NCBI RefSeq assembly: GCF_023195535.1
Contig: NZ_JALPNF010000001.1
Location: 1 to 64,000 of the forward strand
DNA from: Sphingomonas faeni
GTDB taxonomy: Bacteria; Pseudomonadota; Alphaproteobacteria; Sphingomonadales; Sphingomonadaceae
DNA: 64,000 nt
Direction: 5' to 3'
The position numbers were made by a program, and so were the translations under genes. This document shows positions 34,567 to 43,868 of this stretch, piece by piece (the first letter of the stretch is position 1; every line of letters begins with the position of its first letter). A model generated the notes under the pieces. The model saw only the letters and a list, made by a program, of their open reading frames with translations, was not told where the DNA came from and did not search any database.

Positions 34567-35019
34567 ATGAAAGCCCAGACGATGCGCCGTGTGCGCCAGT
34601 ATCACTTCTACCTCGGCATGTTCTTCGCGCCGGCGATCCTGCTGTTCGCGCTGAGCGGTGCGCTCCAGACGTTCCGGTTGCAGGAGACCAAGGGCTATGG
34701 CGGTACGCCGCCCGGCTGGATCGTCTGGATGGCCAGCGTCCATAAGGACCAGTCGCTTCCTCGCGAGAACCACACCACGCTGCAAGCGATTAAGCCATCT
34801 GCATTGGTCGCTCAAGTGCCCCGCAGTGGGCAAGATCGACCGTTCACGCTGATCTCGCCGCTGCCTCTGAAGATCTTCGTTGCTTTGATGTCGCTCGGGC
34901 TGCTGGCGTCGGCAATCCTCGGGATTGTCATCGCGCTCACCAACCGAACGATGCGACGACGGTCCATGATCGTTCTTGTAGCGGGAGTAGCGTTGCCACT
35001 TCTCCTGCTGCTTAGCTGA
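34567..35019 (+). CDS. PepSY-type membrane protein
   Basis: 150 residues with hydrophobic helices at about 13-33 (FYLGMFFAPAILLFALSGAL), 100-122 and 132-148. The first segment, RVRQYHFYLGMFFAPAILLFALSGALQTFRLQE, is typical of PepSY_TM proteins linked to iron-siderophore reduction, but this protein is shorter than the usual form and lacks a recognisable PepSY domain. GGAG lies 8 nt before the ATG. It follows the VIT gene by 40 bp. Confidence 0.65.
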   Translation: MKAQTMRRVRQYHFYLGMFFAPAILLFALSGALQTFRLQETKGYGGTPPGWIVWMASVHKDQSLPRENHTTLQAIKPSALVAQVPRSGQDRPFTLISPLPLKIFVALMSLGLLASAILGIVIALTNRTMRRRSMIVLVAGVALPLLLLLS

Positions 35020-35204
35020 AACTGTTCCGGCTGCGTCGGCGCACGGACGACGCGGCATGAATAAAGGTCTGAAGCTGGGGACCGCAAAACGGCCTGTGAA
35101 TGTCTGGAAATGGGTCTACGCGGGCGTCGTGCGATCGGTAATCATAGGATCCGCTCACCGGCATGGATCAGCTCAGCGATAGTGCCAAACCAGGGCAATC
35201 ACCG

Positions 35205-35477
35205 TTAGGCGCTTTTGATTTCTGTGATCTCGCCGTTTGAAAGTCCCGGGCCTTCCTCGTGCAGGAACCGCAAGAGTTCGACGACTTCCTCCGAACCAAA
35301 CTGCAAGTCGAGGCTATCCATTCGAATCGAAATCGCTTTTCTGCGATCTGCGGACAGACCGGCGACAATATCAGCGCAGTCTTCGAGCGTTCCTCGTCCC
35401 AAAACGTCTGAGGTCACTTCACCAGAGGCGTCGACCGAGTAGATCGTGGCCGGTTCGCTTAACGGGTATGTCGTCAT
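35205..35477 (-). CDS. Small hypothetical protein
   Basis: 90 residues, acidic, no signal peptide or helix. Reads like a soluble alpha/beta protein (YSVDASGEVTSDVL, ISIRMDSLDLQFGSEEVVELLRFLHEEG). Ribosome-binding site AAGGA 7 nt before the ATG supports translation. No family recognised. It stands alone between the PepSY and amidohydrolase genes. Confidence 0.55.
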   Translation of the reverse strand: MTTYPLSEPATIYSVDASGEVTSDVLGRGTLEDCADIVAGLSADRRKAISIRMDSLDLQFGSEEVVELLRFLHEEGPGLSNGEITEIKSA

Positions 35478-35710
35478 CGTGTATCCTTACTATTCGTCGT
35501 CGATAGGAGAACGCACCGACGTGCATATTGGGCACGCTGACATCTCGCTGCTACGACTTTCCTAGCCGAAGCAGCCTGGCGACAGGAAGGGCTCATCATA
35601 GAACGCGTGGCGAGCACCGCCATTAGCGACCGCCGCGTCCGCCTCGATCTTTGCGGGTGACCGCGGCGGCGGATCGGCTAAGCTAGCTTGCAACAGGAGA
35701 TCCGCGTACC

Positions 35711-38700
35711 GTGAAGCACACATATATCACTCTTGCCTTCTGCCTGTTGGCCGCGCAGCTTTCGGCCCAGAGCGTGCCGCCGCCAGTGAACAGGCCGGTC
35801 GAGCAGACGCAGGGGCCGGAGGACAAGGCGACCGCGCCGGTCCCGGAGCAGACCGGCACGTTGCCCCCGCCAACGACGCCGCCCGTCGCGCCCCTCGCGC
35901 CCGTCGTGGTCGCCACGCCGAAGAAGCCGCCTGTCTGGGACGTCAGCAATCCACGTGGCCTGAAGACGCGCGAAGTTCCGATCCGGGTCGACGAAGGCAG
36001 CTGGATGAACGTCGACGTCTCGCCCGACGGCGGCATGCTCGCCTTCGATCTGCTTGGCGACATCTATACGATGCCGATCGCGGGTGGCACGCCGAAGCGT
36101 ATCGCCGACGGCCTGGCGTTCGAGCATCAGCCGCGCTTCTCGCCCGACGGGCGGCGGATCGCCTTCACCTCGGATCGCGGCGGCGGCGACAATATCTGGG
36201 TGATGAACGCCGATGGCAGCGACAAGCGTCAGGTGACCAAGGAAGATTTCCGTCTCCTTAATCAGCCAAGCTGGAGTGCGGACGGGCGCTTCATTGCCGC
36301 CAAGAAGCATTTCACTACCGGGCGGTCGCTCGGCACCGGCGAAATCTGGTTGTATCACGTGTCGGGCGGCGGCGGTGTTCAGCTTGTCAAGCGCGCCAGC
36401 GAAGTGCTGCAAAAGGAGCTGGGGGAGCCGATCTACGCCCGCGACGGCAAGAGCATCTATTACACGCGCAACGTGTCGCCCGGCCCGATCTTCGAATATG
36501 CGCAGAATTCGCGCACCGATCTGTTCGATATCGAGCGTTACGACGTGGATTCGGGCGAGGTGACCAGCGTTATCTCCGGCGTCGGCGGATCGGTACGCCC
36601 CACGCCAAGCCGCGACGGCAAACGGATCGCGTTCGTACGGCGCGATAACAACGTCACCAAATTGTGGGTCAAGGATCTAGCCAGCGGCGTCGAGCGTATC
36701 GTGTACGGCCCGCTCGATCGCGACGTGCAGGAAACCTGGGCGGTGACCGGCGTATATCCCGAGATGGCCTGGACGTCCGGCGATAAGGAGATCGTGTTCT
36801 GGGCCGGCGGCAAATTGCGCCACGTGAACCCCGACGACGGCAGCGGCGCGGTGATCCCGTTCCGCATCGACGATACGCGCGTTATCGTCGATGCGGTGCA
36901 CCCGCAGATCGAGGTCGCACCCGATACGTTCGCGACCAAAATGCCACGTTGGGCCAGCGTCTCGCCCGACGGCCGCACCGTGGTGTTCGAAACGCTCGGT
37001 AAATTGTGGACCAGGCCGATAGCGGGCGGCACGCCGACCCGGCTGACGCGCGGGCAGGAGGAAATGGAGCTGTTCCCGAGCTGGTCGCGCGATGGGCGCC
37101 AGATCGTGTTCGTCGGCTGGAGCGATGCGGGGCTCGGCCAGGTCCGCACCGTCGCGGCCAGCGGCGGAGCGCCCCGTACCGTCACAACGGCCGCCGGGCA
37201 TTACCGCATCCCGCGTTTCTCGCCCGACGGCCGGACGATCGTGTTCGAACAGGGCGAAGGCGGCCGGCTGACGTCCGCGCGTGGCAATCCTGGCGTCGGG
37301 GCGTACCGCGTCGCGACGACCGGCGGCGCGCCGGTACGCATCGCCAAGGACGCCGCGTCGCCACAATTCGGTGCGAGCGGCGACCGCGTGTTCTTGATCG
37401 TCAGCGAAAAGGACAAGCGACAGCTGATCAGCACCGGGCTCGACGGGCAGGATCGCCGCGTTCATGCCGAGGGCGAGCTGGTTAACGACTATCAAGTGTC
37501 ACCCGCGGGCGACTACATTGCCTTTCGGCAGAATTACGAAGCGTTCGTGATGCCGCTGATGCCGGGCAAGCAGGCAGTGACGGCCGACGGATCAGCCAAG
37601 TCCGGGGCGTTGCCGATCACCCGCGTCAGCGGCGACGGCGCCGACTTCATCAATTGGTCGAACGACGGCAAGGCGATGCACTGGAGCGCCGGTCCGACGC
37701 TATACACCGCGCAGACCAGCGCCCTGTTCCGCGATGCGCCGGCGGGCGAGGATGCGCCGAAGTTCGCCGCACCCCGCACCGGCGTATCGCTGTCGATGCC
37801 GGTGACTGCTGCCAAGGCCACGGGCACGGTCGCCCTTACCGGTGCGCGCGTCATCACGATGGCCTCAAAGGATGGCGGGATAATCGACGACGCTACGATC
37901 CTGATCCGGGGCGACCGCGTCGCCGCGATCGGCCCTCGCGGCTCGGTCGCGGTGCCCGCAGGCGCCAAGACCGTTGAACTCGCCGGCAAGACGATCATCC
38001 CGGGGCTCGTCGATGCGCACGCGCATGGACCGCAGGGTGAAGACGAACTGGTGCCGCAGCAGAACTGGTCGGCGATGGCCAATCTCGCACTCGGCACGAC
38101 GACAATTCATGATCCCTCGTCCCGCTCGGCCGAAGTGTTCCCGGCGGCGGAAATGCAGCAGTCCGGTATGCTGCTCGCGCCGCGTACCTTCTCGACCGGG
38201 GAGATCATCTACGGTGCCAAGGCACCCGACGTGTACGCGCAGATCGAAACGTACGAGGATGCGCTCGCCGTCGTCCGTCGCCTCAAGGCGCAAGGCGCGC
38301 ACAGTGTGAAGAACTACAACCAGCCGCGCCGCGAACAGCGTCAGATGGTCGTCGCCGCCGCTCAGGCCGAGAATATGGAGGTCGTTCCCGAGGGCGGATC
38401 GCTGTTCACGTTGGACATGAGCCTGGTGCAGGACGGCAATTCCACCGTTGAGCACAACGTGCCGCTGGAGCATTTCTACGCCGATGTCGTGAGTTTATGG
38501 TCGCAATCGACCGTCGGCTACACGCCCACCTTGGTCGTCGCCTATGGCGGGCCGGCGGGCGATCCCTACTGGCGGGCGCATAGTGACGTCTGGCGGCATC
38601 CCTTGCTCAGCCGCCACGCGCCGCCAGCTTTGCTCGCCGCGCAGAACGCACGGCGCGAAATTGCGCCGGAGGAGGATTATGTTGACGGCGCGACCGCACG

Positions 38701-39127
38701 CGAAGCGAAGAAGCTTGCCGACAAGGGCGTGCCAGTGGCGATCGGCGCGCACGGGCAGCAGCCGGGGCTTGGCGCCCATTGGGAACTATGGAGCTTCGTG
38801 CGCGGCGGCTTCACGCCGCTCGAGGCGCTCCGTGCCGGCACGATCGAATCGGCGCGCTCGCTGGGGTACAACAAGGATGTCGGCTCCCTTGAAGTAGGCA
38901 AGCTCGCCGATCTAGTCGTTCTCGATGCCGATCCAAGCGTCGATATCCGCAACAGCGACAAGGTGTCGCAAGTGATGCTTGGCGGGCGGCTGTACGATGC
39001 GGCGACGCTGAATGAGGTCGTCACCGGCGCGCGTAAGCGTTTACCCTATTGGTGGGAAGGCGCGGGTGCGGGCACGGACACCGGCGTGAAGATCACTGTC
39101 GGCCATGGCTTCGGCGACGTTGACTGA
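35711..39127 (+). CDS. Secreted TolB-like beta-propeller / amidohydrolase
   Basis: 1138 residues. Signal peptide 1-19 (CLLAAQLSAQ), a Pro-rich linker (PPPTTPPVAP), then many WD40-like PD40 repeats (VSPDGGMLAFDLLGDIYTMP, FSPDGRRIAFTSDR, SWSRDGRQIVFVGW) covering about 90-690. From about 700 the imidazolonepropionase-type amidohydrolase has the metal motif DAHAHG (D768, H770, H772), EHNVPLEHF and the closing ADLVVLDADPS. Relatives are periplasmic amidohydrolases or dipeptidases of unknown substrate. No neighbour suggests a pathway. Confidence 0.88.
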   Translation: MKHTYITLAFCLLAAQLSAQSVPPPVNRPVEQTQGPEDKATAPVPEQTGTLPPPTTPPVAPLAPVVVATPKKPPVWDVSNPRGLKTREVPIRVDEGSWMNVDVSPDGGMLAFDLLGDIYTMPIAGGTPKRIADGLAFEHQPRFSPDGRRIAFTSDRGGGDNIWVMNADGSDKRQVTKEDFRLLNQPSWSADGRFIAAKKHFTTGRSLGTGEIWLYHVSGGGGVQLVKRASEVLQKELGEPIYARDGKSIYYTRNVSPGPIFEYAQNSRTDLFDIERYDVDSGEVTSVISGVGGSVRPTPSRDGKRIAFVRRDNNVTKLWVKDLASGVERIVYGPLDRDVQETWAVTGVYPEMAWTSGDKEIVFWAGGKLRHVNPDDGSGAVIPFRIDDTRVIVDAVHPQIEVAPDTFATKMPRWASVSPDGRTVVFETLGKLWTRPIAGGTPTRLTRGQEEMELFPSWSRDGRQIVFVGWSDAGLGQVRTVAASGGAPRTVTTAAGHYRIPRFSPDGRTIVFEQGEGGRLTSARGNPGVGAYRVATTGGAPVRIAKDAASPQFGASGDRVFLIVSEKDKRQLISTGLDGQDRRVHAEGELVNDYQVSPAGDYIAFRQNYEAFVMPLMPGKQAVTADGSAKSGALPITRVSGDGADFINWSNDGKAMHWSAGPTLYTAQTSALFRDAPAGEDAPKFAAPRTGVSLSMPVTAAKATGTVALTGARVITMASKDGGIIDDATILIRGDRVAAIGPRGSVAVPAGAKTVELAGKTIIPGLVDAHAHGPQGEDELVPQQNWSAMANLALGTTTIHDPSSRSAEVFPAAEMQQSGMLLAPRTFSTGEIIYGAKAPDVYAQIETYEDALAVVRRLKAQGAHSVKNYNQPRREQRQMVVAAAQAENMEVVPEGGSLFTLDMSLVQDGNSTVEHNVPLEHFYADVVSLWSQSTVGYTPTLVVAYGGPAGDPYWRAHSDVWRHPLLSRHAPPALLAAQNARREIAPEEDYVDGATAREAKKLADKGVPVAIGAHGQQPGLGAHWELWSFVRGGFTPLEALRAGTIESARSLGYNKDVGSLEVGKLADLVVLDADPSVDIRNSDKVSQVMLGGRLYDAATLNEVVTGARKRLPYWWEGAGAGTDTGVKITVGHGFGDVD

Positions 39128-39179
39128 GCGGCGATCCGCCATACCCGTAAACTTCACGCCTCTCGGCCTTAAGCGTTCT

Positions 39180-39204
39180 TTCCCTCTCCCATCGGGAGAG
39201 GGAA
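39180..39204. terminator. Hairpin after the amidohydrolase gene
   Basis: TTCCCTCTCCC-ATC-GGGAGAGGGAA: 11-bp perfect stem with a 3-nt loop, 53 bp after the stop. There is no T-tract, so it may be a bidirectional terminator or a dispersed extragenic palindrome rather than an intrinsic terminator. Confidence 0.5.
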
Positions 39205-39649
39205 GACATGTCGTATGCCAACGGCGGCAATGTCCGAACCCCAGTCGTTCCGAGCGGCTGGCTGAGCTTCTCGGGCAGTCTATATCCAGATGATCGATCG
39301 GCTGATTCCGGGAAGCGTCCAAGCGACGTTTAGCGTTCACTTGTGGGTCTGGCCGCCGCTGCGGCTACGGCGAAAGTCGACCAAAACTAGGCATTCCCAG
39401 ATGACGTGGAACGACCGTGTTTTCCAAGACCAGCCATCGCTAGGCAAACGGATCGCCTTTCGGTTCTGCGACAATAGCGGACATTCGCACCTATGGTTGC
39501 CGATACCGTAAACGCACATCGTGACGCAGGTCGCTGACACCTGGGGTGCCGCGCAAGACCGTGGCACGGCCAGCAGCATTAAGATCGACCTGTCTGACAC
39601 CAGCGGCTTACTTGAAATGAATCCAGGGTTGGGAGTTGAGCCGAGGGAG
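39205..39649. other. Intergenic, no gene seen (445 bp)
   Basis: Between the hairpin and the LytTR gene end. Short frames on either strand lack ribosome-binding sites or motifs. Nothing repetitive was noticed. Confidence 0.5.
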
Positions 39650-41050
39650 CTACCCAATGGTAAATGCGCGCAAATCGGCGGCGTAGGTGCGCCCGACCGG
39701 CAGGGTTGTTCCTCCGGAGAGTTTGGCCACGCGACCGCCCGGTCCGGGCCGAGTGCCGGACAAATGCCGGACATTGATGGCGTGGCTGCGATGAATACGG
39801 ATGAAATCCGAGGGCAGAAGCGCCAAGGCGGTCTTGAGCGTCATGGTCACCATGATCTCCCGTCCATCAGTCAGATAGATGGTGCAGTAATCGTCATCCG
39901 CCTTCAGGAAGGTAATCTTCGAAGGAAGTATGATGTGGTGGCGCGCGCCATCGCGCAGGGTGACGGTTGGCTCACTGGCAGGAACAGGAGAGTCGCTCGC
40001 CTCGGCCGGCCGCAGTACCGCTGCTAGACTGAGCGCAATCGCGGCTCCGGCAGCCGTAACGTAGTAGACGGTATCGAGAAAGTCAGGGCCGGCGCGATAG
40101 GCCCATACGGCAAGCGACACGGCCGCAATGAACAGCGCCGCCGCCCTGCGATCGCGTCGCATAGTTGCCGGTGCTGCTCCTGCCGCGGCGGCAAGCAGCG
40201 CGACAACGAACACAGCCAGTGCCTGACGATCGAGACCAGGTAAGATCAGACAAGCGACCGCCATCGCCACCGCTGCGCCGCTGCTCATCGCCCGGGACCG
40301 GGACGGCAGGAAGGCGCGACAGGTCAGGATGACAAGAAGCAGGCCCACGCCCGCTGTCAGGCCGGTCAGGGCGGTCAGGCGTGCGAGATGCCACGGGTAG
40401 GTGTAGGGGACCGCGATCTTGCTGACTTCGATCAGTCCCTGCACGACGATCAGCGCTAGGATCGTCATGGCCGGCAGTACCATCCTGCCGATCCGCCCTA
40501 GGAACAGCAACGCCCCCAATAGTAGGAGCGCGCACGCAGGCACGACGAGCGTCGTCAACGTGGGTAGGTAATGGCGTAGTGTGTAAGCGTCTGCATCACG
40601 CGGCTGACCAATCATCAGCCGGTGGATCGGCTGGCCGACCGGAAACCAGAGGTGATGCGCCGATAGGATGATCGTCACGCGGTTGTCACCGGCACGGACG
40701 AGGCGTGGGGGGACAGGTATGCTGACGGTGTAAAGGCCCGGTGCCTCCGATGCCCGGTCTACGCCAGGTACTCCGTTGCGGCCGATCAATATTCCATTCC
40801 AGCGCACTTCGGCGCTCGCCATCGCATCGATATCGACGGCAAGCGGCGCATCGGCCTCATCAGGCGAGATAAACACGACTGTAGACAGAGTCGTGACCGG
40901 CATCGTCGGCGTCATATGCTCCGGCACGACTGGATGGCAGAGCGAGGGCCGGCCGGGATTGCACTGCTCCCATCGTACGGCAGGCATCGCCCAAGCTGGC
41001 AGCGCGACAGACATGGCCATAAGCAGGCAAAGGATACGAAACGCCGTCAT
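39650..41050 (-). CDS. Membrane-anchored LytTR transcriptional regulator
   Basis: 466 residues. Signal peptide/first helix (LLMAMSVALPAWA), a periplasmic beta-rich domain (about 22-165, LAVDIDAMASAEVRWNGILIG, VTIILSAHHLWFPVG), about seven helices (7TM-like, 165-345), then a C-terminal LytTR DNA-binding domain (HHIILPSKITFLKADDDYCTIYLTDG, PSDFIRIHRSHAINV). This fits a regulator that reads an external ligand and binds DNA directly. The divergent acetamidase gene 130 bp away is a possible target. Confidence 0.85.
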   Translation of the reverse strand: MTAFRILCLLMAMSVALPAWAMPAVRWEQCNPGRPSLCHPVVPEHMTPTMPVTTLSTVVFISPDEADAPLAVDIDAMASAEVRWNGILIGRNGVPGVDRASEAPGLYTVSIPVPPRLVRAGDNRVTIILSAHHLWFPVGQPIHRLMIGQPRDADAYTLRHYLPTLTTLVVPACALLLLGALLFLGRIGRMVLPAMTILALIVVQGLIEVSKIAVPYTYPWHLARLTALTGLTAGVGLLLVILTCRAFLPSRSRAMSSGAAVAMAVACLILPGLDRQALAVFVVALLAAAAGAAPATMRRDRRAAALFIAAVSLAVWAYRAGPDFLDTVYYVTAAGAAIALSLAAVLRPAEASDSPVPASEPTVTLRDGARHHIILPSKITFLKADDDYCTIYLTDGREIMVTMTLKTALALLPSDFIRIHRSHAINVRHLSGTRPGPGGRVAKLSGGTTLPVGRTYAADLRAFTIG

Positions 41051-41180
41051 CCCGCCGGGCTACCATGAAAGCGGCGGTCGTTCACCGATCAGGCTCGGCG
41101 TTCACCGATTGACGGTTCCGCCGCAGGGGCCGCGGACGGTAGCTTGAGCCGGTCACCCATCCTTGCGAGTATCCTTCACC

Positions 41181-42476
41181 ATGTCCTCATTCCGCCGTCT
41201 TGTCCTGATCCTATCTGCGTGCGCTCCGATTCTGGTCGTGCCTGTGGCGGCAGCCGAAACCTGGATCGTCCGCACCGACCTGTGGGGCAATCCCGCCTTT
41301 TCGACACTCATGCTGGAACACGGCGACAAGGGTGTGACCGGCGATATCGACGGCGACAGGATCGAGGGGGGCATGACCCGCGACGGGATGACACTGACCG
41401 CCATCGACGGGCAGGGCCGCTCATCCACCTATGCGGTGCGACTGCGGGGGAGCGAGCTTACTGGCACGGCCGACCTGCCGGACACCAATGATCCCGCCGC
41501 CCGAGCGGCGCATGCGGTAACGGGATGGCGTGTACCGGATAGCAGCGGTGGACCGCGCACGATCGATTTCATCCCGACCGACTATTCCAACACCTGGAAC
41601 GCCGATCGTCGCCCGGTCCTCGTCGTGCGGCCGGGCGACACGATCCACACGACCACGATCGACTCCGGCGGCGTGGACGAGCATGGCAAGACCCGCGCGC
41701 TGTTCGGCAATCCACAGACTGGACCGTTTTTCATCGCGGGCGCGCAGCAGGGGGACACGCTGGTCGTACATATCCGCCGGTTGAAGCTTAACCGCGACTG
41801 GGCAGACAGTTTGGATACGGTGGTCGGGCGTGCCTTGGGCAGTTCGCTGGTTTCGGAAGCGACCAACCTCGGCAAGCCAGTCAAATGGCTGCTCGACCGC
41901 AAGGCCGGTTGTGCGCGCCCGGTAGAGGCCGAGGGGGCACTTGCCGGCTATTCGGTGCCGGTAAAGCCGATGCTTGGTGGCCTGGCGGTCGCTCCCGGGT
42001 TCGGGATGCCGGCGATCTCGACCGGCGACACCGGACGGTTCGGCGGCAATATGGATTTCAACGAGGTCGTGGAGGGCAGCACCGTCTATCTGCCCGTCCA
42101 GCAACCGGGCGCATTGCTCTATTTCGGCGATGCGCATGCGCTTCAGGGCGACGGCGAGACCACGCAATACGCGCTTGAGACATCGATGGACGTGACCATC
42201 ACGGTCGATGTCATCAAGGGCCACGCCGTGCCGATGCCGCGCGTCGAATCCCCGACGCAGATCATGGTGCTGGGACAGGCCGGCTCTCTCGACGAGGCAC
42301 TTAAGCTTGCCAGCACCGGTATGATCCAGTGGTTGCAGGAGGACTACGGCCTGACGCTGTCGCAAACGGCGCAGGTGCTTGGCACGGCGATGCACTATAG
42401 CGTTCCCAACCTTGCCGGGCGCAGCGTCGGTGTCGCCGCCCGGATCGACAAGGGGCTGTTGCCGGCAAAGCGATGA
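41181..42476 (+). CDS. Acetamidase/formamidase-family protein, secreted
   Basis: 431 residues from ATG 41181 (an in-frame start at 41163 adds six residues). Signal peptide cleaved near VAAA-ETW. An N-terminal beta domain is followed by the FmdA_AmdA fold: PVLVVRPGDTIHTTTIDSGG, GPFFIAGAQQGDTLVVHI, GGNMDFNEVVEGSTVYLPVQQPGALLYFGDAHALQGDGE. The family hydrolyses short amides; the extra N-terminal domain and export imply a different natural substrate. It may be controlled by the divergent LytTR protein. Confidence 0.85.
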   Translation: MSSFRRLVLILSACAPILVVPVAAAETWIVRTDLWGNPAFSTLMLEHGDKGVTGDIDGDRIEGGMTRDGMTLTAIDGQGRSSTYAVRLRGSELTGTADLPDTNDPAARAAHAVTGWRVPDSSGGPRTIDFIPTDYSNTWNADRRPVLVVRPGDTIHTTTIDSGGVDEHGKTRALFGNPQTGPFFIAGAQQGDTLVVHIRRLKLNRDWADSLDTVVGRALGSSLVSEATNLGKPVKWLLDRKAGCARPVEAEGALAGYSVPVKPMLGGLAVAPGFGMPAISTGDTGRFGGNMDFNEVVEGSTVYLPVQQPGALLYFGDAHALQGDGETTQYALETSMDVTITVDVIKGHAVPMPRVESPTQIMVLGQAGSLDEALKLASTGMIQWLQEDYGLTLSQTAQVLGTAMHYSVPNLAGRSVGVAARIDKGLLPAKR

Positions 42477-42790
42477 TCGATCGACTCGTTCCGAGGAAAT
42501 TGGTTCAGATGTCGGAGCCAGAGCCAGCAGCTTTCTGCGATGAGCGCGCGGTCGTTCTCGTCGACGACGACCATCGCGACGGTTGGGAGCGGCGAGTATT
42601 CCTCCGGGAACGAGAAGTGGAGGACGGTCCGGTTCGAGCGGCGGATCCAGTCGAGTTTAGCAGGTCGAGCATGTCGATGGAGCTGCCGACTATGATCGCG
42701 AGGGTGCGATTGCGCTCGTCCGCTCGTCCGGGCTGGGCGATGAGAAGGTAAGCGGCCAGTTGCTGCGAGGTACGTTCGGTCAGCGAACGG
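42477..42790. other. Decayed DNA, possible antisense gene remnant
   Basis: On the minus strand two frames give protein-like segments that do not join without a frameshift: one with QLAAYLLIAQPGRADE, the other with TVLHFSFPEEYSPLPTVAMV. I recognise no family. Shadow coding cannot be excluded. Confidence 0.35.
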
Positions 42791-43180
42791 GTGGGCTGTG
42801 ATCCCTTGAAGATCGATACGCTGTACGGTGCCCGTCGTTTCGAACTCGGTCCGACCGAGCTGTTCGGCGCGGTGGATCGCTCGAACCTTGTCTCTCTAGG
42901 CGTCGGCGTGAAGGCATCGCCCACCAAGCGGCTGTCGCTGATGAGCGACTATTGGCTGTTCCGGTTGGCAAGCGCCTTCGATCGGTTCAGCAACAGCGAC
43001 GTTCAGGACGAAGCCGGTCGCGCCGGGCGCCGTGCGGGGCAGCAGGTGCAGGCCCAGCTCGAATACGACCTCTTCCCGCAGTCGTCGCGCTGGACATCGG
43101 CTCTGCGCGACTGTTCAAGGGGCGCTTCTTCCGCGACGCGCCGAGTGCATCGCCATGCCTCGATGATGTCCTCGTTCTGA
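42791..43180 (+). pseudogene. C-terminal fragment of an alginate-export-type porin, frameshifted
   Basis: The segment YGARRFELGPTELFGAVDRSN to APTKRL-like KASPTKRLSL, then GRRAGQQVQAQLEYDLFP, resembles the C-terminal part of alginate_exp outer-membrane proteins. The homology continues only in the +1 frame as VVALDIGSARLFKGRFF and RDAPSASP, so a frameshift lies near 43082. The N-terminal two thirds are missing. No promoter or start is convincing. Confidence 0.6.
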
Positions 43181-43222
43181 CGGGGCTTGGCCTGGGAATC
43201 CTTGTCCGTATCGCGCCGTGCG

Positions 43223-43774
43223 TCAGTCCGGGATCAGCGCGTAGCCGCGCAATTGCAGAGTGGCCAAGGTGGTCAGCGCGGAATCATCGACGACGACGTC
43301 CTTGACGATCTGCTCCGGGGTTATGCTGTTTCCGATCATCGCCTGGCTGCAGACTTGGACCGAAACGCCCGCAGTCTGCAGGGCGGCGATGAGCGCGATA
43401 TTCGGATTCTCGGCGACCTTGGTCCGCGCGGCATAGGGGGCGTTCTGAAGGATCAGTGGGGTCGCAGGGCCGTGGATGATCGCGACGATGTCACCCCGCG
43501 CAGGACGAACCTTGTCGGCCCCTAGCAGATTGACGAACCGCGCGACCTTCTCGAGGCTCGGGTTGAGCTTGTCCGGCGATGGGGCCGCCTTGGTGATGTT
43601 GAACAACACCCGGTAGCGCAGTTTGGGATCAGGGCGCTCGGCCGCATCCGGCATGGGAACGATCCCGCCGAAGCGCGGAATGACCGGATAAACGGGAGCG
43701 GTGGAAGCCCCAGCTACGCCGGCGGTCATCATTGCCGTCGCAGCCAGCAGCAAGGCACATACGGTTCTCGGCAT
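43223..43774 (-). CDS. DsrE-family periplasmic protein
   Basis: 183 residues with signal peptide (LLLAATAMMTAGVAGA-ST). RYRVLFNITKAAPSPDKLNPSLEKVARFVNLLG, GDIVAIIHGPATPLIL and SVQVCSQAMIG define a DsrE/DsrF-like fold, with one Cys in VQVCSQA. Such proteins bind or carry sulfur. It lies at the outer edge of the sulfide cluster, on the same strand as the ArsR gene and 94 bp downstream of it. Confidence 0.8.
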   Translation of the reverse strand: MPRTVCALLLAATAMMTAGVAGASTAPVYPVIPRFGGIVPMPDAAERPDPKLRYRVLFNITKAAPSPDKLNPSLEKVARFVNLLGADKVRPARGDIVAIIHGPATPLILQNAPYAARTKVAENPNIALIAALQTAGVSVQVCSQAMIGNSITPEQIVKDVVVDDSALTTLATLQLRGYALIPD

Positions 43775-43868
43775 GATCGGTCTCCATCTGGATCAATGGG
43801 CATGGCATAGTCCGACGCGAGTGGCCGCACGGTCTTGCCCGAAGTTGGTGAACGGCGATTGCGCCAGC

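Noticed and set aside
35057..35182. 41-codon ORF starting ATGAATAAAGG after the PepSY gene
   Set aside because: No ribosome-binding site or motif, and the C-terminus is simple basic sequence; probably chance.
39180..39204. Considered as an intrinsic terminator with high confidence
   Set aside because: No T-tract follows the stem on either strand, so the call was kept at low confidence only.
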